A stretch of 64,000 nt of DNA, from positions 55,624 through 119,623 of the forward strand of contig JAILRA010000029.1 of the NCBI GenBank assembly GCA_024698715.1. Reading direction: 5' to 3'. The translations under genes were made by a program, and so were the position numbers. A model generated the notes under the pieces. That model was not told where the DNA came from, searched no databases, and saw nothing but the letters and a program-made list of their open reading frames with translations. The stretch is from Lachnospiraceae bacterium (GTDB lineage: Bacteria; Bacillota; Clostridia; Lachnospirales; Lachnospiraceae). Shown in pieces: positions 16,980 through 25,149 of this stretch (the first letter of the stretch is position 1; the number at the start of each line of letters is the position of its first letter).

Positions 16980-18797
16980 ATGGGTAAACAAATGAAAAGA
17001 TATGCTAAAACCTGGTTGTGCGTAATCTTGTCAATGCTGATGGTTATCAGTGTTTTTCAATTTGGCACGATTAAAACCAATGCAGAGGGTAATGGAACGG
17101 AAGATACTGACATAAATCCTTTGGGCGTACAAAAAGGCGATATTATTAAATTCGGAGAATATGAGCAGGACGGTAATTACGATAACGGAAGAGAACCTAT
17201 CGAATGGATAGTGCTGTATACCGAAAACGATAAAGCTTTGGTAATGAGCAAGTATATTCTTGATGCTCAAGAATACAACAATCAATATACCGAAGTGACA
17301 TGGGAGACATGCTCATTAAGAAAATGGCTTAATGATAGTTTTATCAGATCAGCTTTCAGTGCGACAGAAAACAAAAAAATAATGTCTGTAAAATTGATGA
17401 ACATGGATAATCCTTATTGGAACAATACGGAAGGCGGAAACGATACAATTGACAAAGTTTTCTCGTTAAGTCTGGATCAGATAGTAAACTATATTGGATA
17501 TCAAAAACAACATACAGACGGATATTATTTCGGAGCCAACCAGATGCTGATTGCCGAACCGACAAAATATGCGGATGCAAGAATTTCGCCTTTATTTAAA
17601 CATACAATTACTGAAGAAGATTATGAAAGTCGTTTGAAAAGTATCGGATATACAAGAGATGTTATAGGATTAAATGCTGCAGATTGGGGCCTTCGTACCG
17701 TAGGACAATCAAACTTTTATCATCTTCATTCAAGTTATTTCGGATGGGTTAGTGCTCACAGTGATGTTAGCGTAGACGCCACTTATGGTGTCAGACCCGC
17801 AATGTTTTTGGATTTAAAGAAAGTATATCCTTCATCCATATCTCTTGATAGAACCAGTGCAAAGATGTTTTATGGGGAAAAAATTATTATTAAGGCTAAA
17901 ATTCAGCCTGAGAATGCTACCGAAACGGATATCAAATGGTCTGTCAGCGATCCTACAATGGCAAAAATAGAAACGGTATCAGGTGTGGAAAACGCATTTA
18001 TCACTATTAAGAACAAAGCCGGAGTGTTTAAAGTTACGGCTGAAACCGAAAACGGAAAGAAGGCAGATTGTTATATTACGGTTTTATGTGAAAACAATCC
18101 CGATAATCCTTTCGCGGATGTTAAATCAGGCGATTGGAAATATAAAGCGGCATTATTTGTTTACGAAAATGGTTATATGACCGGTAAAGGTACTCTTGAA
18201 GGAAAGGTTTTGTTCGAGCCGGATTCAAATATAACCCGTGGGGAGTTCGTTCAGATTTTGTACAGTGCTGAAGGAAAACCCGAGGTGGAGTATAGCCCCA
18301 GATTCTCGGATGTTCCTAAAGGAAAATGGTTTACAAATGCGGTATTATGGGCTGAAAAGAACGGAATTGTAGCCGGTACTCCTGACGGAATCTTCGATGT
18401 ATACGGAAATGCAACAAGAGAACAAATGGCAATGATGTTCTATAAGTATGCAGTATTTAAAGGATATGATACTAGTGTTAAAGAAGGCGGAAAGACTCTC
18501 AAAGATTTTACCGATTCGGGTAAAGTAAGCGGTTGGGCAAAAACTGCAGTTGAATGGGCAGTTTCCAGAGGAATCATTTCAGGAAAAGGAAGTGCGGCAA
18601 CAGGTTTAACGATCGATCCTCAGGGAAAAGCAACGAGAGTTGAGACAGCTGCAATCCTTAGAACATTCATTAGCACTTACGCCGAAACGGGATCAAATAT
18701 GATAACGGAAGAATACATTTATATCGATGATGTCGATAATGACATAGAAGAGAATGAAGATTTTTCCGAAGAAAACAAATTTAATGTTATTAATTAG
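16980..18797 (+). CDS. DUF6273-BIG2-SLH surface protein (paralogue)
   Basis: The 605-residue protein has the same signal peptide as the preceding paralogue apart from a Leu-to-Trp change. A DUF6273-like module follows (about 50-280; TWETCSLRKWLNDSF, DVIGLNAADWGLRTVG, YGVRPAMFLDL). One BIG2 repeat (about 283-368) is present where the sister has two. Three SLH motifs (about 378-560) and the same acidic tail with YIYIDDVDNDIEEN complete it. The lectin-like core is much more divergent between sisters than the leader and SLH parts: WWLRTPG is replaced by WGLRTVG. It should be a secreted, wall-bound protein; the ligand is unknown. Confidence 0.87.
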   Translation: MGKQMKRYAKTWLCVILSMLMVISVFQFGTIKTNAEGNGTEDTDINPLGVQKGDIIKFGEYEQDGNYDNGREPIEWIVLYTENDKALVMSKYILDAQEYNNQYTEVTWETCSLRKWLNDSFIRSAFSATENKKIMSVKLMNMDNPYWNNTEGGNDTIDKVFSLSLDQIVNYIGYQKQHTDGYYFGANQMLIAEPTKYADARISPLFKHTITEEDYESRLKSIGYTRDVIGLNAADWGLRTVGQSNFYHLHSSYFGWVSAHSDVSVDATYGVRPAMFLDLKKVYPSSISLDRTSAKMFYGEKIIIKAKIQPENATETDIKWSVSDPTMAKIETVSGVENAFITIKNKAGVFKVTAETENGKKADCYITVLCENNPDNPFADVKSGDWKYKAALFVYENGYMTGKGTLEGKVLFEPDSNITRGEFVQILYSAEGKPEVEYSPRFSDVPKGKWFTNAVLWAEKNGIVAGTPDGIFDVYGNATREQMAMMFYKYAVFKGYDTSVKEGGKTLKDFTDSGKVSGWAKTAVEWAVSRGIISGKGSAATGLTIDPQGKATRVETAAILRTFISTYAETGSNMITEEYIYIDDVDNDIEENEDFSEENKFNVIN

Positions 18798-18827
18798 CTG
18801 AATACAATTAAGCAATAAAGCGAAAGA

Positions 18828-18855
18828 GGCGGTCTGTTTTTCAGGCCGTCTTTTT
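18828..18855 (+). terminator. Terminator after the second duplicated SLH gene
   Basis: GGCGGTCTG pairs with CAGGCCGTC around a T loop, followed by five T residues; homologous to the terminator at 16773. Confidence 0.9.
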
Positions 18856-18866
18856 GCATGCAAAAG

Positions 18867-18944
18867 TGGACTAGGGGGACGGAGTTCCTGGTCCAAAAAT
18901 TGTGCAAAGAAAAAATGGACCAGGAACTCCGTCCCCTAGGTCCA
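18867..18944. repeat. Inverted pair of 29-bp REP-like elements, copies 3 and 4
   Basis: Copy 3 (18867-18895) is in forward orientation and copy 4 (18916-18944) in reverse orientation, 20 bases apart. Together they form a nearly perfect 29-bp stem, a layout like the paired REP units (BIMEs) of other bacteria. Confidence 0.9.
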
Positions 18945-19023
18945 TTTGGGGATGAGGTAGTATTAAAATTCATGAATATATAGTATAATGTTTTCAGTGG
19001 TGTTTATTTTGGAGAACTGTTTT

Positions 19024-19872
19024 ATGACTAAGCGAATTATTTATTCTTTGATGGGGTTATTGATGATTATGAGTATGTTAGCATGTGGAAAAACCAAGTA
19101 CAATGTGGAATTTGACGGATACGGATTTAAGTCCGACAAGAAATCGTATGAAGCCGGTGAAAAGGTTACCGTTACGTATGATATGGTTGCAACGGATACG
19201 AATTACAATTTTTATACCGACAGTGATGATGTAAAACTGCAACAGGAATTTGACGGAAGTCACGGATATGTGTTTACGTTTACAATGCCTGCACATAATG
19301 TGAAAATGTATGTTAAATCAAAAAACAGCATGACGATGGATCCGAGCGCGAACAATCCGTGGCCATCCATTCCGAGTTCTCCCGAGGATTGTATTAAAGA
19401 TGATAACATCAAATTTGATTATTATGATGCAACAGTGGCTACCGATGGCGGTAAAGAATACGATGAACTGGTTTTATACGATTATACGGCAGAACAAATG
19501 GTTCTTGTTCATTACCATAAGGAAGAGGATCAGGATGAGACAAAAGAATTTTGCATGGTTCCCGCATCCGTTCTCGATGAATGTATGAAGGTTACGGATA
19601 AGTATCAGATGGATTCGTGGGGTGGCGGAAGCGGATTAGAAGGCAGAGTTTACGTGGTTAAATTTTTGGTCGAAGGAAGCCTTATCAGAGTATCTTCCGA
19701 TAACATGCCTAAGGATGGTGAAGCAGCGTTCGACGAAGTTGCTCAGATCCTTTGGAAAGTATGGAGAGAAGGAAAAGATTCTTTACAGACCGAAACCTGG
19801 TTCTGTCCCGAATGCGGTACCAAGAATGACATGAAATATTGCAGTACATGCGGTTATAAGAAACCAGAATAA
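19024..19872 (+). CDS. Lipoprotein with C-terminal zinc ribbon
   Basis: The 282-residue product has a lipoprotein signal with lipobox MLAC (Cys about residue 21). A beta-rich N-terminal domain follows (about 25-105), of the Lachnospiraceae type with SYEAGEKVTVTYD and FTFTMPAHNVKMYV. A middle domain of about 130 residues is unrecognised. The end has two CxxC knuckles, CPECGTKNDMKYCSTCG, a zinc ribbon. A zinc ribbon on an exported lipoprotein is uncommon. The ATG at 19024 is chosen because GGAG lies ten bases upstream and it opens a clean signal peptide; TATAAT at 18984-18989 is a likely -10 box. Only two bases separate its stop from the response-regulator ATG, suggesting one transcript. Confidence 0.75.
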   Translation: MTKRIIYSLMGLLMIMSMLACGKTKYNVEFDGYGFKSDKKSYEAGEKVTVTYDMVATDTNYNFYTDSDDVKLQQEFDGSHGYVFTFTMPAHNVKMYVKSKNSMTMDPSANNPWPSIPSSPEDCIKDDNIKFDYYDATVATDGGKEYDELVLYDYTAEQMVLVHYHKEEDQDETKEFCMVPASVLDECMKVTDKYQMDSWGGGSGLEGRVYVVKFLVEGSLIRVSSDNMPKDGEAAFDEVAQILWKVWREGKDSLQTETWFCPECGTKNDMKYCSTCGYKKPE

Positions 19873-19874
19873 AA

Positions 19875-20588
19875 ATGAAAGTTTTTTTGCTTGAAGACGA
19901 TGAGGCAATAGGGATGGGACTTAAGTATTCTCTTGAAAAGGAAGGATACGAAGTCACACATGTCAAGACAGCCCGCGAAGCCAAGTCCGAATGGAAAACA
20001 AAAGAATACGATATAAGTATTTTGGATATCAATCTTCCCGACGGAAGCGGATATGATATCTGTAAATATCTAAAAGAATCGGAAGACATTCCGGTTATTT
20101 TTCTTACGGCTGCCGATGCGGAAGTAAATGTAGTAATGGGACTTGAACTCGGTGCGGATGATTATATCTGCAAACCGTTCAGAGTGAACGAACTGATGGC
20201 GAGGATCAAGAGCGTACTTCGAAGAGCGGGAAAGAGCGAAGAAAAAAACAATCAGGAAGCAAACGGAAATATTGAGAGACTCGGAAATCTCTGCATTTAT
20301 AAAAGCGAAGCCAAAGTTACTCAGAAAAACGACAAAACGGGTGAAGAAGAAAGTGTTGAACTTACGTCACTTGAATATCGTCTGCTTCTGACGTTCTGCA
20401 ATAACAGAGGGATCGTGCTTACAAGAAACAGGCTTCTTTCGGATATGTGGGATATAAGTGGAGATTTCGTTAATGACAATACGCTTACCGTGTACATTAA
20501 AAGACTCAGGGATAAAATTGAGAAAGATCCGTCAGATCCTAAGATCATCAAAACCGTTCGAGGAATGGGTTATATAGTGGACAAATAA
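19875..20588 (+). CDS. OmpR-family response regulator
   Basis: The 237-residue protein has an N-terminal receiver (about 1-118): acidic pair EDDE, phosphoacceptor Asp in ILDINLPDGSG (about residue 52), and the conserved Lys in CKPF. A C-terminal winged helix (about 140-235) of the OmpR/PhoB type follows, with TSLEYRLLLTF and VRGMGYIVDK. It starts three bases after the lipoprotein stop without a clear ribosome binding site. The partner kinase follows, after a REP-like element. A VanR/BceR-like envelope-stress role is plausible; the target genes are not shown by sequence. Confidence 0.93.
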   Translation: MKVFLLEDDEAIGMGLKYSLEKEGYEVTHVKTAREAKSEWKTKEYDISILDINLPDGSGYDICKYLKESEDIPVIFLTAADAEVNVVMGLELGADDYICKPFRVNELMARIKSVLRRAGKSEEKNNQEANGNIERLGNLCIYKSEAKVTQKNDKTGEEESVELTSLEYRLLLTFCNNRGIVLTRNRLLSDMWDISGDFVNDNTLTVYIKRLRDKIEKDPSDPKIIKTVRGMGYIVDK

Positions 20589-20612
20589 TATTTCCGCAGT
20601 TGCAGGAAAAAA

Positions 20613-20641
20613 TGGACCATGAACTCCGTCCCCCTAGTCCA
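20613..20641 (-). repeat. 29-bp REP-like element, copy 5 (reverse)
   Basis: A 29-base unit in reverse orientation (core GAACTCCGTCCCCC, ends TGGACC and GTCCA). It lies in the 77-base gap between the response regulator and kinase genes, ending 13 bases before the kinase ribosome binding site. Confidence 0.9.
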
Positions 20642-20665
20642 CTTTAATATATTTTGGGAGGATAA

Positions 20666-21661
20666 ATGAAAAATAAGGAATTTCGGAATATGATCATTCT
20701 CGGATCTGCATTCGTATTAGCTGCGACAGTGTGCGGGTCCGTTTTTTTGGGGATCAAATCGGGAATCGCACTGCTTTTGACCGGAATTGTACTGCTCGCG
20801 ATTTTTATTGTTTATACCCGTAAAAGATATAAAAAGATCGAGCGGATGAATGATTATCTCGTAAAGGTTCTTGCCGAAAACGATGACGGGGAAATAATGG
20901 ATCAGGAAGAGGGAGAGTTATCCATCCTTAAGTCCAATCTGTATAAGACCACATCCACTCTGAAATACCAGAAGGAGCTTCTGACGAATGACAAGATAAA
21001 CCTTGCGGCTGCTCTGGCAGATATAAGTCATCAGCTTAAAACTCCCCTGACTTCAATGATGGTAATGAACGATCTTTTGATGGATGAGCAGGATGAGAGC
21101 AAAAGAAACGAGTTTTTGAAAACACAGTCATCACAGCTTGACAGGATGAACTGGCTGATCCAGACACTGCTCAAATTATCGAAACTGGATGCGGGAACCG
21201 TAGTATTGAAAAAAGAAGATGTTTCGGCCGAAGAGATAATTGAAGAAGCCATAAAGCCGTTTGAGATTCAGCTGGAATTAAGGAATATTTCCTTTGAAAA
21301 AGATGTGTTCCCGGCTGATATAAGATGTGATAAAAACTGGACTGTCGAGGCAATTCAGAATATTTTTAAAAACTGTATAGAGCATATGGATAACGGCGGA
21401 AAACTTTTTGTGACTCTTTCAGATACCAATATTTTCACGCAGGTAACAATAAAAGATACAGGATGCGGGATCGCATCGGAAGATCTGCCGCATGTTTTCG
21501 AAAGGTTTTATAAAGGCAAAAACGCCGGTAAGGACAGCGTCGGTATAGGCCTGGCTCTTTCAAAAACCATCATTGAGGGTGAACAGGGAGAGATAAAAGT
21601 TGAAAGTACGGAGGGTGAGGGAACAAGATTCATAATCAAGTTCTACAAGACTCTGATCTGA
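20666..21661 (+). CDS. Sensor histidine kinase
   Basis: The 331-residue kinase has two closely spaced N-terminal membrane helices (about 8-28 and 33-51) with almost no external loop, as in intramembrane-sensing kinases. The dimerisation helix carries the phosphoacceptor His in ADISHQLKTPLTS (about residue 121). The ATPase domain has the N box NIFKNCIEH, G1 DTGCGI, F box HVFERFYKGK and G2 GIGLALSK. GGGAGGAT precedes the ATG. It should pair with the upstream response regulator. The intramembrane layout suits sensing of cell-envelope stress or antimicrobial peptides (family inference). Confidence 0.93.
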   Translation: MKNKEFRNMIILGSAFVLAATVCGSVFLGIKSGIALLLTGIVLLAIFIVYTRKRYKKIERMNDYLVKVLAENDDGEIMDQEEGELSILKSNLYKTTSTLKYQKELLTNDKINLAAALADISHQLKTPLTSMMVMNDLLMDEQDESKRNEFLKTQSSQLDRMNWLIQTLLKLSKLDAGTVVLKKEDVSAEEIIEEAIKPFEIQLELRNISFEKDVFPADIRCDKNWTVEAIQNIFKNCIEHMDNGGKLFVTLSDTNIFTQVTIKDTGCGIASEDLPHVFERFYKGKNAGKDSVGIGLALSKTIIEGEQGEIKVESTEGEGTRFIIKFYKTLI

Positions 21662-21686
21662 TAAGATATGTGTTAAGGAGGAAAAA

Positions 21687-23270
21687 ATGAAAAAACTGCT
21701 GATTTGTGCTTCGTTTCTTTTATTCCTGTGCGGGTGTGAATTTGCCACGCAGGATATAACGGGCAAAGACAATTCCAATGATGTTGCCGTGATCGATGAT
21801 CAGGTTATCACTGACAATACGAACGATAACAATGGCAATAATACGGAGGTTAACGGCAACGATAACGAAAATACTGCTGATAAAGAATTATTTGAACAGT
21901 TCAAAGATCAAAAGTTCCTGTTTATGAGCGGAGCCGGCGGCTGGGAAACCCATCTGCAGATCGATGAAGACGGTTCTTTTTTCGGAATGTATTATGATCT
22001 GGATATGGGTGATACCGGAATCGGATATGACGAAGGCGGAACATTTTATAACTGCAGATTTCACGGTAAACTGAGCAATCCCGTTAAGATCGACGATTAC
22101 AGTTACGAAGTTTCCGTTTCAGAACTCGAATACGAAAAAGAAAGCGGAACTTCCGAAATAATCAAAGGCACAAGATATGTTTATTCCGATGCGTACGGTC
22201 TTACAGGTACGGATAAACTTGTTATTTATCTGCCCGGAATGCCTACAAAAGATCTTCCCAAAGAATATATCGACTGGGTTGGTTATATGACATTTTCCAA
22301 TGAGAATTTTGAAGTTGAAGTTCCGGAAAAACTTCCGTATGCCGGTATCTACAATCCTGCTAATTCCGAAGGATTTTACTCGGAAGAATTAACCGAAGAG
22401 GAAAAGAATCCCATAAGCGGAAACACATTGTTCATGTATAACAAAAATTCTTTCCCCGGAATGGTAAACAAAGAATATATAGTTAACGATGACAATACGT
22501 ATTTTGTGACGGACAGCGATGTATACGGAACTCATCCTTTTTATAACGGATGTCTTCCCGACAAAAATCCAGATGATACGAGAGAGAACAAGATCAAAGC
22601 TGCAATAGATTATATCGGACTTTCTTCGAATCTTTCCGACCTGACGATCATCGGTGAGGAGGAACAGCCGCTTGAGTATGAAATGACCCATGTTGACGGT
22701 AAACCGGCATATTATGTTTTATGGCAATCCGGTTCGAATGAAGACACGAGACAGAACTGCGCAAAAGTATTGTGGGAGAACGGATATATTTACATATTTG
22801 CCGTTTCGGTCAGCGAATACGATATTCTGTTTAACAGTGAACTAAAAAATATGTATCTTAATTCGCTTGTGATCAATTCAAACCAGGCATTTCTTTCATC
22901 GGGTACGGACAGAGACGCGCAGTACTGGTCCTATGCATATGTAAAAGGCGATATGGCAAATCTTATGCTTCTTGTCGACGAAGTCGTATGGGTAAGTTCG
23001 GATGACGAGGAACTTATGAAAACGTACGGACTGACAATAGATGATATGCCTAACGACTATGCGATAGTTGAAAAAGATAAATTCGAAGAATTCGATTTTG
23101 CCATGGATTGTCCCTGCTATCTTCTTTTACCCTATAACGGAATTTCAGGCCCCGTAACCGTCGAGCAGTTCGCAGATTATGCAAAAGATTCTTCGGACGG
23201 TAAGCTCATGGTGATCGTTAAGGATCACAATAACCGCATAACACTTATGTATGAACCGTATACGCCTTGA
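21687..23270 (+). CDS. Large lipoprotein of unknown function
   Basis: The 527-residue protein has a lipobox FLCGC (Cys about residue 16), then an Asn/Asp/Thr-rich linker to about residue 65. The mature part seems to contain an N-terminal beta-rich domain with the segment LFMSGAGGWETHLQIDEDG (about 78-96) and a second domain after residue 210. No known catalytic motif is visible. AAGGAGG precedes the ATG, 25 bases after the kinase gene, so it is probably co-transcribed and may be a target or an accessory sensor of the two-component system. Similar lipoproteins with a low-complexity linker are common in Lachnospiraceae. Confidence 0.75.
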   Translation: MKKLLICASFLLFLCGCEFATQDITGKDNSNDVAVIDDQVITDNTNDNNGNNTEVNGNDNENTADKELFEQFKDQKFLFMSGAGGWETHLQIDEDGSFFGMYYDLDMGDTGIGYDEGGTFYNCRFHGKLSNPVKIDDYSYEVSVSELEYEKESGTSEIIKGTRYVYSDAYGLTGTDKLVIYLPGMPTKDLPKEYIDWVGYMTFSNENFEVEVPEKLPYAGIYNPANSEGFYSEELTEEEKNPISGNTLFMYNKNSFPGMVNKEYIVNDDNTYFVTDSDVYGTHPFYNGCLPDKNPDDTRENKIKAAIDYIGLSSNLSDLTIIGEEEQPLEYEMTHVDGKPAYYVLWQSGSNEDTRQNCAKVLWENGYIYIFAVSVSEYDILFNSELKNMYLNSLVINSNQAFLSSGTDRDAQYWSYAYVKGDMANLMLLVDEVVWVSSDDEELMKTYGLTIDDMPNDYAIVEKDKFEEFDFAMDCPCYLLLPYNGISGPVTVEQFADYAKDSSDGKLMVIVKDHNNRITLMYEPYTP

Positions 23271-23425
23271 TATTCAAATGATTAAAATAATACGGTAAAA
23301 AAAAACTTATGGCGGTTTAAAACACGAGAATACGGGCTTACGGCGGTTAAAAATATAAGGATACAGCCGATATAAAATGTATAGAACGGATTTCTGTGTT
23401 TTGTTATTCTTCATGGAGGAAGAGT

Positions 23426-24004
23426 ATGAAGATTTCGGAAGCAAAAAGTGCATATTACAAGCAATATCAGAAGTTTTCTTTTGCTGCTTCCGATGTTGCG
23501 AGAAAGAAGGAAGAGGCCGAAAAGAATGCGAGACTGCATCCCGATAAGGCTGATGAATTCAATAAAGAAGCGGCCACTCTTGAAATATCGCTGGAAGGTT
23601 TGCAAAAACAGGCTGACGAGTACATGAAGCATAACGAAAAGATAGCCGAAGCCGAATGTGCCTATGCCAATATGATCGCTTCGGAACAGAATGCGGAAGC
23701 GATGGAAGATTCGGCAGCAGAAGAATTAAAGATTCTTGAGACCGCGAGACGCATCATGAAGGGTGATATAGTACCCCCTCAGGATGAAGAAAAACTCATG
23801 AAATACAATTTTAAGCTTTATATGGCTGCAAAGAACATGGGCATACTTGCAAAAGAGCACGAAGAGGACGATTCTCTCTGGAAAGATGAGGAAGAGATCG
23901 GAGAAGAAGAAAGAATAGATCCGATGGAATACGCCGGAGAACAGGAAGCCCCGGAAGGCGGACCTTCGCTTGATATGGAAGTATCGGATGTTATAGGAGA
24001 ATAG
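23426..24004 (+). CDS. Coiled-coil protein of unknown function
   Basis: The 192-residue product is mostly charged helix. About residues 15-120 are rich in Ala, Glu and Lys with heptad-like spacing, suggesting a coiled coil. A Glu/Asp-rich tail follows (about 145-192). No signal peptide or membrane segment is present, so it should be cytoplasmic. The ATG at 23426 follows GGAGGAAGAG and is preferred over an in-frame upstream start at 23396. The function is not recognisable. Confidence 0.7.
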   Translation: MKISEAKSAYYKQYQKFSFAASDVARKKEEAEKNARLHPDKADEFNKEAATLEISLEGLQKQADEYMKHNEKIAEAECAYANMIASEQNAEAMEDSAAEELKILETARRIMKGDIVPPQDEEKLMKYNFKLYMAAKNMGILAKEHEEDDSLWKDEEEIGEEERIDPMEYAGEQEAPEGGPSLDMEVSDVIGE

Positions 24005-24261
24005 CTGTTTTTACTGAAACAACAGCTCAAAAATTAAATTAGAATTTAACTTTTGCGACCGCAAATTGATTTTGATTATGACAAATTGGATCGAAGAATA
24101 CATCTTCGGTCCTTTTTATGATAAAATGATTGGGTAGCTTGTGCTTTTTATAACGATATTTCCAAGTTTGATTTTTTATGGAAATCCGATCATCGGGATA
24201 AGAAGAATGTTTTTGGGAATATCCTGATTGCAAATATTATATTGCGGAAAGAGGTAAATGT

Positions 24262-25149
24262 ATGCTTGAAGTCAGCCATGTAACGAAAAAATACGGAAGA
24301 AACATCGCTTGTGATGATGTCAGTTTCACTCTGGAACCCGGAAGCCTTACGGTTTTGCTTGGACCGAACGGAGCGGGAAAGAGTACGATAATGAAATCCA
24401 TTATCGGATTTTTGAAGTTTGACGGAAGTATTACCGTAAACGGAATAAAGAACAAAACACCGCAGGCAAGAAAGATCCTCGGATATATTCCCGAAATGCC
24501 TTCGCTTTACTCAACGCTGACGGTAAACGAGCATATGGAATTCATAGCCCGTGCATACAAGATGACGGATTATAAAGAGCGTATCGAAATGCTTCTTAAG
24601 CGTTTTGAACTTTTCGACAAGAGAAAGAAATTCGGCGATGAGCTTTCAAAAGGTATGCAGCAGAAGCTGAATCTTTGTATCGGTTTGCTGCCTGACCCCG
24701 AAATCCTGCTTCTTGACGAACCGCTTTTGGGACTCGATCCTCACGCAATAAAGGAACTTAAAAACTATATTGAAGAAATGCGTCAGGCAGGTAAAACGAT
24801 GCTTATCAGTACGCATATCATCGACAGTGTGGATATGCTCTGGGACAGGACCATAATCATGCAGAACGGCCATGTAAAAGCCAATATTACCCGACAGGAA
24901 ATAGAAGGACTCGGCAAATCTCTTGAAGATCTGTTTTTTGAAGTTACGGAAGGTCTTGATAAAGAGGCTTTGAGTGAGCCGACAAATGAAGAGGATAAAG
25001 AAGACCGGGATTCAGAAGAAAACGAAGAAGAAAAAGCAGTCGAAAAAACGGAAGATAAAGTGGAAATTGTAAAAGACAAAGAATCCAAAACAGACGAAAA
25101 AGATAATGAAGAAAACGCGGATTATGAACAAGCAGGGGAGGATAAATAA
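24262..25149 (+). CDS. ABC exporter ATP-binding protein with acidic tail
   Basis: The 295-residue protein has an ABC ATPase of normal size (about 1-230): Walker A GPNGAGKST, signature LSKGMQQK, Walker B ILLLDEPLLGLD and switch His in ISTHI. The last 65 residues are a low-complexity Glu/Lys/Asp tail not needed for ATPase activity. The stop overlaps the ATG of the permease gene (TAATG), so both are translated together. It should energise the following PF16962-type membrane protein. The substrate is unknown. Confidence 0.9.
   Translation: MLEVSHVTKKYGRNIACDDVSFTLEPGSLTVLLGPNGAGKSTIMKSIIGFLKFDGSITVNGIKNKTPQARKILGYIPEMPSLYSTLTVNEHMEFIARAYKMTDYKERIEMLLKRFELFDKRKKFGDELSKGMQQKLNLCIGLLPDPEILLLDEPLLGLDPHAIKELKNYIEEMRQAGKTMLISTHIIDSVDMLWDRTIIMQNGHVKANITRQEIEGLGKSLEDLFFEVTEGLDKEALSEPTNEEDKEDRDSEENEEEKAVEKTEDKVEIVKDKESKTDEKDNEENADYEQAGEDK

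Noticed and set aside
16814..18944. CRISPR array
   Set aside because: The 29-bp repeats are scattered, in both orientations and with irregular gaps of 10 bases to kilobases; no cas genes are present.
23306..23352. Two similar short repeats (CTTATGGCGGTTTAAAA and CTTACGGCGGTTAAAAA) before the coiled-coil gene
   Set aside because: They might be operator half-sites, but only two imperfect copies exist and no regulator is suggested by context.
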